A DNA stretch of 64,000 nucleotides from Clostridiaceae bacterium (GTDB lineage Bacteria; Bacillota; Clostridia; Oscillospirales; Acutalibacteraceae), in contig JAETSR010000003.1 of the NCBI GenBank assembly GCA_021769555.1, positions 124,001-188,000 on the forward strand, given 5' to 3'. A program made the translations under genes and the position numbers. The notes below the pieces were generated by a model. The model ran no database searches. It saw only the letters and a list, made by a program, of their open reading frames with translations, and was not told the origin of the DNA. Below, in pieces: positions 60,808 to 64,000 of this stretch (within the stretch, counting starts at the first letter, position 1; each line of letters opens with the position of its first letter).

Positions 60808-61100
60808 ATAAATGGTGTGTCAGGTGTGTCAACGAAATATATGGGTAAAAATATTTGTTCTCGCGTAGAGACCTATATTTTGAGCTGACACACCTGACAC
60901 ACACCCGGCTTGCCGGGTATAAAAGCGGCCCCGCAAGGGACGCAAGTACAGAAAACGGTCAAAGGACGTTTTCTGTATGAGCCAGCATCGCATTTGTACA
61001 CACATTTGTAAGGACAAATGTGCGGCAAACGCAAACTGGATAGGGTGAACCCTATAACCCCATATTTTTAGAGCGCTGACGCGCTGAAGGAGGGATTTGG
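60808..61100. other. Repeat-rich non-coding tract, candidate replication/transfer origin
   Basis: Contents in order: a 17-base perfect inverted repeat (60815-60831 and 60886-60902) whose arms each hold two tandem GTGTGTCA 8-mers, with an A/T-rich centre; a small hairpin CCCGG/CCGGG (60904-60917 region); an 11-base perfect hairpin TACAGAAAACG/CGTTTTCTGTA (60947-60957 and 60967-60977); a 9-base perfect hairpin CACATTTGT/ACAAATGTG (61001-61009 and 61014-61022); a CATTTGTA direct repeat. It follows the helicase gene and precedes mobC, the usual place for oriV or oriT. Confidence 0.6.
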
Positions 61101-61277
61101 TTGACAGATAAGCGTAAGTTTGACATACGGCTCTCTCAGAGAGATTTCAAACTGTTAGAGAGGAACGCCTGTAGATGCAAGGTCAGCAAGTCAGAGTACA
61201 TGAGAATGTTGTTACACAAGATTACGCCGAGGGAGGCTCCGCCTGCTGACTACTACGGCATGGCTAGTTACGAGTGA
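61101..61277 (+). pseudogene. mobC: MobC-like relaxosome protein, N-terminal part
   Basis: 58 residues from TTG 61101 (AGGAGGG six bases upstream). DKRKFDIRLSQRDFKLLERNA and CKVSKSEYMRMLL are the ribbon-helix-helix of MobC accessory proteins, followed by PPADYY, the linker to the second half. It stops at TGA 61275-61277 earlier than intact homologues, which continue with a helical C-terminal part. That part is found in the -1 frame just after. Intact MobC binds oriT and aids the relaxase; no relaxase gene follows here. Confidence 0.6.
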
Positions 61278-61444
61278 TACGCGAGGACTTGGACGTACTT
61301 GCACAGATGGCGGCGGCGACTGGGTTGATGGAGGCGGCTACCGTTGAGACGGAGTTGCGTAAGCTTCGGAAGGTATCCGAGAGGATTGGGATGGCTGTGG
61401 CTGGGGAGTATGACGAGGACGAAATGCCTGTGACACTTTTGTGA
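61274..61444 (+). pseudogene. mobC: MobC-like relaxosome protein, C-terminal part (frame -1)
   Basis: 56 residues from GTG 61274, which overlaps the previous stop by four bases (GTGA). DVLAQMAAATGLMEAATVETELRKLRK resembles the NQIAxxANATGxxxxxxxxxxVRxLRE helix pair of MobC. Together with the preceding ORF it looks like one gene with a -1 frameshift near 61268-61275, although translation as two coupled peptides is possible. It marks the last element gene seen. Confidence 0.5.
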
Positions 61445-61546
61445 CAAATTCTTGACAGGCTTGCGGGGATTTTTCCCCCGATATGCTCTATAATGAGACC
61501 ATGCCGAAGCAAACCGGCAAATACACCATCAAAGGAGCGAAAGAAT
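61445..61546. other. Gap between mobC remnant and secreted-protein gene
   Basis: About 100 bases. TTGACA (61452-61457) and TATAAT (61489-61494) are present but 31 bases apart, so they are not a promoter pair. GGGG/CCCC hairpin at 61465-61479. The right end of the integrative element probably falls here. AAAGGAG before 61547 is the ribosome site of the next gene. Confidence 0.4.
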
Positions 61547-62344
61547 ATGAAAAAACTGAACTGGAAGGCCACAGTGACCTCTCTGACCCTTGCGGCGGCC
61601 CTGACCTTGCCTGTAGCGGCTATGGCGGCGGAGGACACGGCCCCGGCGGAGGACTACCCCCTGCAGACCCTGGAGTACCGAGACGAGGAGTACCCCATAG
61701 AGGACGCCCAGCCGGAGCTCATTCTGGATGCTCAAGCCGAGGAGGTCAGCTTGGAGGAGTATGTTTCAGGTATGCCCAACCTCAGCGAGGACGAGAAGAA
61801 GGAGTATCTGGAGCTGTGCCAGAAGCTGGAGGAAATGGCGGCTCAGCTGGACGGCGTGGAGCCGGGCAGCAACGCCGTGGCGGATGACCTCTTCTGCCAG
61901 ATGGCCCCTCTGGAAGCCCGGCTGATGGAGCTGGAGGAGAAAGCCTGCCCCATGGAGGAGTACGTCGCGGAAGAGATCTCCTACCAGGACATGGTCGCCC
62001 AGCTGGAACTCTCTGAGGAGGAAAAGCAGGAGCTTGCCGCCGCCTATGAGAGGCTGGACGCCCTCTGGATGGAGACAGAGCCGGAGGCCGAGGACTGGGC
62101 CCCTACCCCCGAGATGAACCAGCTGGGCGCGAAAATCACCGAGCTGGAGATGAAAGCCTATGTGAATAGTCTTGTGAAGTCAGACGACCGCCAGGAAGTA
62201 AAGGACGCGGCAGAGGAAGTCGCAAAGATTTACAAGGAGTATGTGCAGGCTCTGGAGGATAATGCCCTTGAGGAGCAGTTGAACGCTCTGGAAGATAAGC
62301 TGGACGAGGCTTTCCTCAAGCTGGAAGAACTGACTCTTGCCTGA
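61547..62344 (+). CDS. Secreted acidic coiled-coil protein of unknown function
   Basis: About 265 residues. Signal peptide MKKLNWKATVTSLTLAAALTLPVAAMAA with an AMA-A cleavage site and no lipobox cysteine. The mature part is very Glu-rich with many heptad-like helices (EDEKKEYLELCQKLEEMAAQL, EEEKQELAAAYERLDALW, VKDAAEEVAKIYKEYVQALED), so it is probably a helical bundle or coiled coil outside the cell. Three near-repeats of a helix pair (LSEDEKKEYLELCQKLEEM / LSEEEKQELAAAYERLDAL / VKDAAEEVAKIYKEYVQAL) suggest internal duplication. It is followed by a two-component system that may sense or regulate it. No family recognised. Confidence 0.75.
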   Translation: MKKLNWKATVTSLTLAAALTLPVAAMAAEDTAPAEDYPLQTLEYRDEEYPIEDAQPELILDAQAEEVSLEEYVSGMPNLSEDEKKEYLELCQKLEEMAAQLDGVEPGSNAVADDLFCQMAPLEARLMELEEKACPMEEYVAEEISYQDMVAQLELSEEEKQELAAAYERLDALWMETEPEAEDWAPTPEMNQLGAKITELEMKAYVNSLVKSDDRQEVKDAAEEVAKIYKEYVQALEDNALEEQLNALEDKLDEAFLKLEELTLA

Positions 62345-62399
62345 CAAGCTAACGATTGGGCCCGCTCTAACCGGCGGGCCCTTTGTATGGGAGCTTGTC
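62343..62399 (+). terminator. Hairpin after secreted-protein gene
   Basis: Inner stem GGGCCCGC/GCGGGCCC (62358-62365, 62374-62381) followed by TTTG, inside an outer pairing GACAAGCT/AGCTTGTC (62343-62350, 62392-62399). It separates the secreted protein from the regulator genes. Confidence 0.7.
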
Positions 62400-62423
62400 T
62401 TCTGCGGTGAAACCAGCTATACT
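62395..62423 (+). promoter_or_regulatory. Promoter of the terminal two-component system
   Basis: TTGTCT at 62395-62400, 17 bases, TATACT at 62418-62423, 26 bases before the response-regulator start. Confidence 0.6.
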
Positions 62424-62449
62424 ATAACCTGAGAACAGGAGGTATAACC

Positions 62450-63145
62450 ATGCAAAAACTCATTTACGCCGCCGATGATGACGAGAACATACTCAGCGTT
62501 TTAGAGGCCTTTCTTGGGAACGCCGGATTCGCCGTGGAGACCTTCGCCACCGGCGACGCGCTGAAAGAAGCCTTTGCCCATAAGCCCAGCGACCTGGTCA
62601 TCTTAGACGTGATGATGCCCGGCACCGACGGCATGACCCTCTGCCGTCAGCTTCGGGAGATTTCTAACGTGCCCATTGTGATACTCACCGCAAAGGAGAG
62701 CGAGATGGATCAGATGATGGGTTTTACCCTGGGCGGGGACGACTACCTGACAAAACCATTCTCACCCTCCCTGCTTGTCATGCGGGTAAAGGCCCTCTTG
62801 CGCCGCTCGGAGATGAGCAGCCCGGGAGCACAGGGGGATATCATCTTTGAAGATTTAGTGTTGAGCGTGGGGGAGCACCGGCTGCTCTGCGGGGGAAAAG
62901 ATGTTGGTCTCACCGCCACGGAGCTTGCCTTTATGCGCTGTCTGATGGGGCATATTTCTGAGGCTGTGTCCAGAGATGTGCTTCTCAGCGAGGTATGGGG
63001 TATTGACGCCGATGTGGAGACCCGGGTGACTGACGAGACCGTCCGGCGCATACGCCGAAAGCTCCGGGAGGCCGGGAGCGCCGTTGCAATCACGGCGGTT
63101 TGGGGCTATGGCTACCGATTGGAGGCGCGCGATGAAAAGACTTAG
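62450..63145 (+). CDS. OmpR-family response regulator
   Basis: 231 residues. Receiver domain 1-115 with acidic pocket AADDDEN and phosphoacceptor Asp53 (VILDVMMPGTDG), switch Thr/Lys in ILTAKES and YLTKPFSP. The C-terminal winged helix (GLTATELAFMRCLMG; ETRVTDETVRRIRRKLREAG; VWGYGYRLEA) is the OmpR/PhoB type. AGGAGG precedes ATG 62450. The sensor kinase gene begins inside its last codons, so the two are coupled. It is most like the VanR/KdpE style of regulator; targets may include the secreted protein upstream (inference). Confidence 0.94.
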   Translation: MQKLIYAADDDENILSVLEAFLGNAGFAVETFATGDALKEAFAHKPSDLVILDVMMPGTDGMTLCRQLREISNVPIVILTAKESEMDQMMGFTLGGDDYLTKPFSPSLLVMRVKALLRRSEMSSPGAQGDIIFEDLVLSVGEHRLLCGGKDVGLTATELAFMRCLMGHISEAVSRDVLLSEVWGIDADVETRVTDETVRRIRRKLREAGSAVAITAVWGYGYRLEARDEKT

Positions 63146-64000
63146 ATGCAGGTTAGCTCTGGGCGTGGGCTTCGTGTTTATCACGGCCTTCGGACTGGTG
63201 CTGGGGATATTCAATTGGCAGATGGACAGGCAGATACGCCAGAACTCTCTGGATTCTATCGACTATATTCTCACTGAAAGCGAAGAGCTACCCCCATTGA
63301 CCCTCTATATGTCCGGCCTGCTGTTTTTGGACTGGGACTATCAGCTTGACCAGAAGTTTGTACAGACCCCCGAGCAGGAGCAGCAGGAAATTGAGCTGGC
63401 CCGCTGGTGCGGCGAAAACCGTACCACCCGAGAGCTGGTACGCGCTGGTGTGGGCAACAGAGTATACTACCTAAAGATGATTCCGTCTGAGGAAGAAGAC
63501 GGATACTACGAGGTCACTGTGGTCTATGTGGACGTGACCGGGGAGATGGCTCTGATACGGAGCATCAACATAGCTGTGCTGGTGGTGATACTTGTCACAG
63601 GGCTTGGGGCAAGCGGGCTTGGGTACATTACCGGGCGGCAGATAGAGCAGAGCCAAGAGGCCCAAAAGAAATTCTTTGAGAACACCTCCCACGAGCTGAA
63701 AACGCCCCTGACGTCCATCCAGGGCTTTGCCGAGGGCCTGCTCACCGGGGTGATGGAGGACAGCAAGCGGGCCGCGAAGGTCATCCTGGGCGAGACGGAG
63801 AAGATGACCGCGCTCATTGAGGATATCCTCACCAGCGCCCGGCTGGAGAGCGGCACGGTAAAGCTGAACCTGGAGCCGGTAGACCTCCCCGCCCTGGTGG
63901 AAGACTGCCTGATGCCCCTGGAGGGGGCTGTGCGCAAGCGACACCTGCATATTGAGCGGTACATGGAGCCGGGCACCGTCACCGCCGACCCGGCCCAGCT
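63132..64000 (+). CDS. Sensor histidine kinase, 3' end outside window
   Basis: ATG 63132 lies 14 bases inside the regulator gene. 289 residues are visible. The N-terminal membrane helix (LALGVGFVFITAFGLVLGIFNW) and a ~125-residue extracellular sensor (NSLDSIDYILTESEELPPL ... YYEVTVVYVDVTGEM) precede a second helix (IAVLVVILVTGLGASGLGYI). H-box FFENTSHELKTPLTSIQG has phosphoacceptor His187; the dimerisation helix continues through ARLESGTVKLNLEPVDL. The frame is open to the last base, so the ATP-binding domain continues beyond the window. Partner of the OmpR-family regulator. Confidence 0.93.
   Translation, partial: MKRLRCRLALGVGFVFITAFGLVLGIFNWQMDRQIRQNSLDSIDYILTESEELPPLTLYMSGLLFLDWDYQLDQKFVQTPEQEQQEIELARWCGENRTTRELVRAGVGNRVYYLKMIPSEEEDGYYEVTVVYVDVTGEMALIRSINIAVLVVILVTGLGASGLGYITGRQIEQSQEAQKKFFENTSHELKTPLTSIQGFAEGLLTGVMEDSKRAAKVILGETEKMTALIEDILTSARLESGTVKLNLEPVDLPALVEDCLMPLEGAVRKRHLHIERYMEPGTVTADPAQ

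Larger units (their letters stand above)
56710..61444. mobile_element. Small integrative (mobilizable) element next to tRNA-fMet
   Basis: Module with a tyrosine integrase, an XRE repressor with facing promoters, two short HTH proteins, a P4/D5-like helicase, a repeat-rich non-coding tract and a split mobC. The left edge is the tRNA 3' end. The right edge is inferred to be near 61444, after which gene type changes; no second copy of the tRNA end was found in the window, so attR and the exact end are unknown. No relaxase, coupling protein, capsid or terminase gene is present, fitting a decayed mobilizable or satellite-type element. Confidence 0.65.

Noticed and set aside
61474..61484. GGGGATTTTT shared with 56740-56749 as possible attL/attR core
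   Set aside because: Ten low-complexity bases within hairpins; the match does not extend and does not include the tRNA sequence.
61452..61494. TTGACA and TATAAT as a promoter for the secreted protein
   Set aside because: The spacing is 31 bases, far outside the 16-18 range; the -10 alone is not enough.

Overview
The window is visibly GC-rich and comes from a low-GC-phylum (Firmicutes) lineage of the Clostridia, most likely an anaerobic gut-type member of the Oscillospirales/Ruminococcaceae. The basis is the gene content: type III glutamine synthetase, an ammonium transporter fused to a PII protein, HPr kinase, WhiA, YesM/YesN-type two-component regulation with LplB/LplC-type permeases, an anaerobic sulfatase-maturase, strong AGGAGG-type ribosome sites, and TTGACA-17-TATAAT promoters. 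The species is not identifiable from this sequence alone.

Layout. 1-6976: a nitrogen cluster on + (GSIII, 5' end outside the window; Amt-PII fusion; AsnB-like amidotransferase; PurF). 7037-8189: a scar in which the 5' halves of a sulfatase (-) and a LacI-type regulator (+) have been lost together. 8279-15041: valS, a radical-SAM sulfatase maturase and an EndoQ-UvrD fusion helicase, all on -. 15083-27576: a glycan-use locus with a YesMN two-component system (-) divergent from LplB, LplC, a solute-binding lipoprotein, two GH63-like hydrolases (the second frameshifted) and a GH36-like alpha-galactosidase (+). 27709-29000: tRNA-Ala(CGC) (-), fba (+), tRNA-Pro(GGG) (-). 29070-32726: a ribose/galactose-type sugar ABC transporter (-). 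32942-40858: housekeeping and small genes (VOC protein, cysteine desulfidase-like protein, zinc-ribbon membrane protein, HD hydrolase, TraX-like, nth, methyltransferase, PHP phosphoesterase, MalY-type lyase, RNase H). 41074-47176: a four-gene MacAB-like export operon with very unusual low-complexity extensions. 47238-56449: core genes on - (pfkA, dnaE, whiA, rapZ, murB, hprK). 56633-61444: initiator tRNA followed by a small integrative element (integrase, repressor, short HTH genes, P4-like helicase, repeat-rich putative origin, split mobC). 61547-64000: a secreted acidic protein and a two-component system running off the end.

How the parts work together. GSIII, Amt-PII, AsnB-like protein and PurF all move ammonium or glutamine nitrogen. 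YesMN probably senses an extracellular glycan signal and switches on the LplBC importer and its glycosidases. HprK, PfkA and Fba tie carbon flux to regulation. The integrative element next to tRNA-fMet has a face-to-face promoter switch and an origin-like array but no relaxase, so it looks like a decayed mobilizable element.

Most unusual items: the adaptor protein whose coiled-coil hairpin is split by a Pro/Thr-rich spacer plus an extra domain (43840-45918), its partner ATPase with an LPK-repeat tail, the EndoQ-UvrD fusion, the nested palindromes and facing promoters at 58781-58867, and the GTGTGTCA repeat array at 60815-60902. All functional calls rest on motif recognition by eye; no database search was run.
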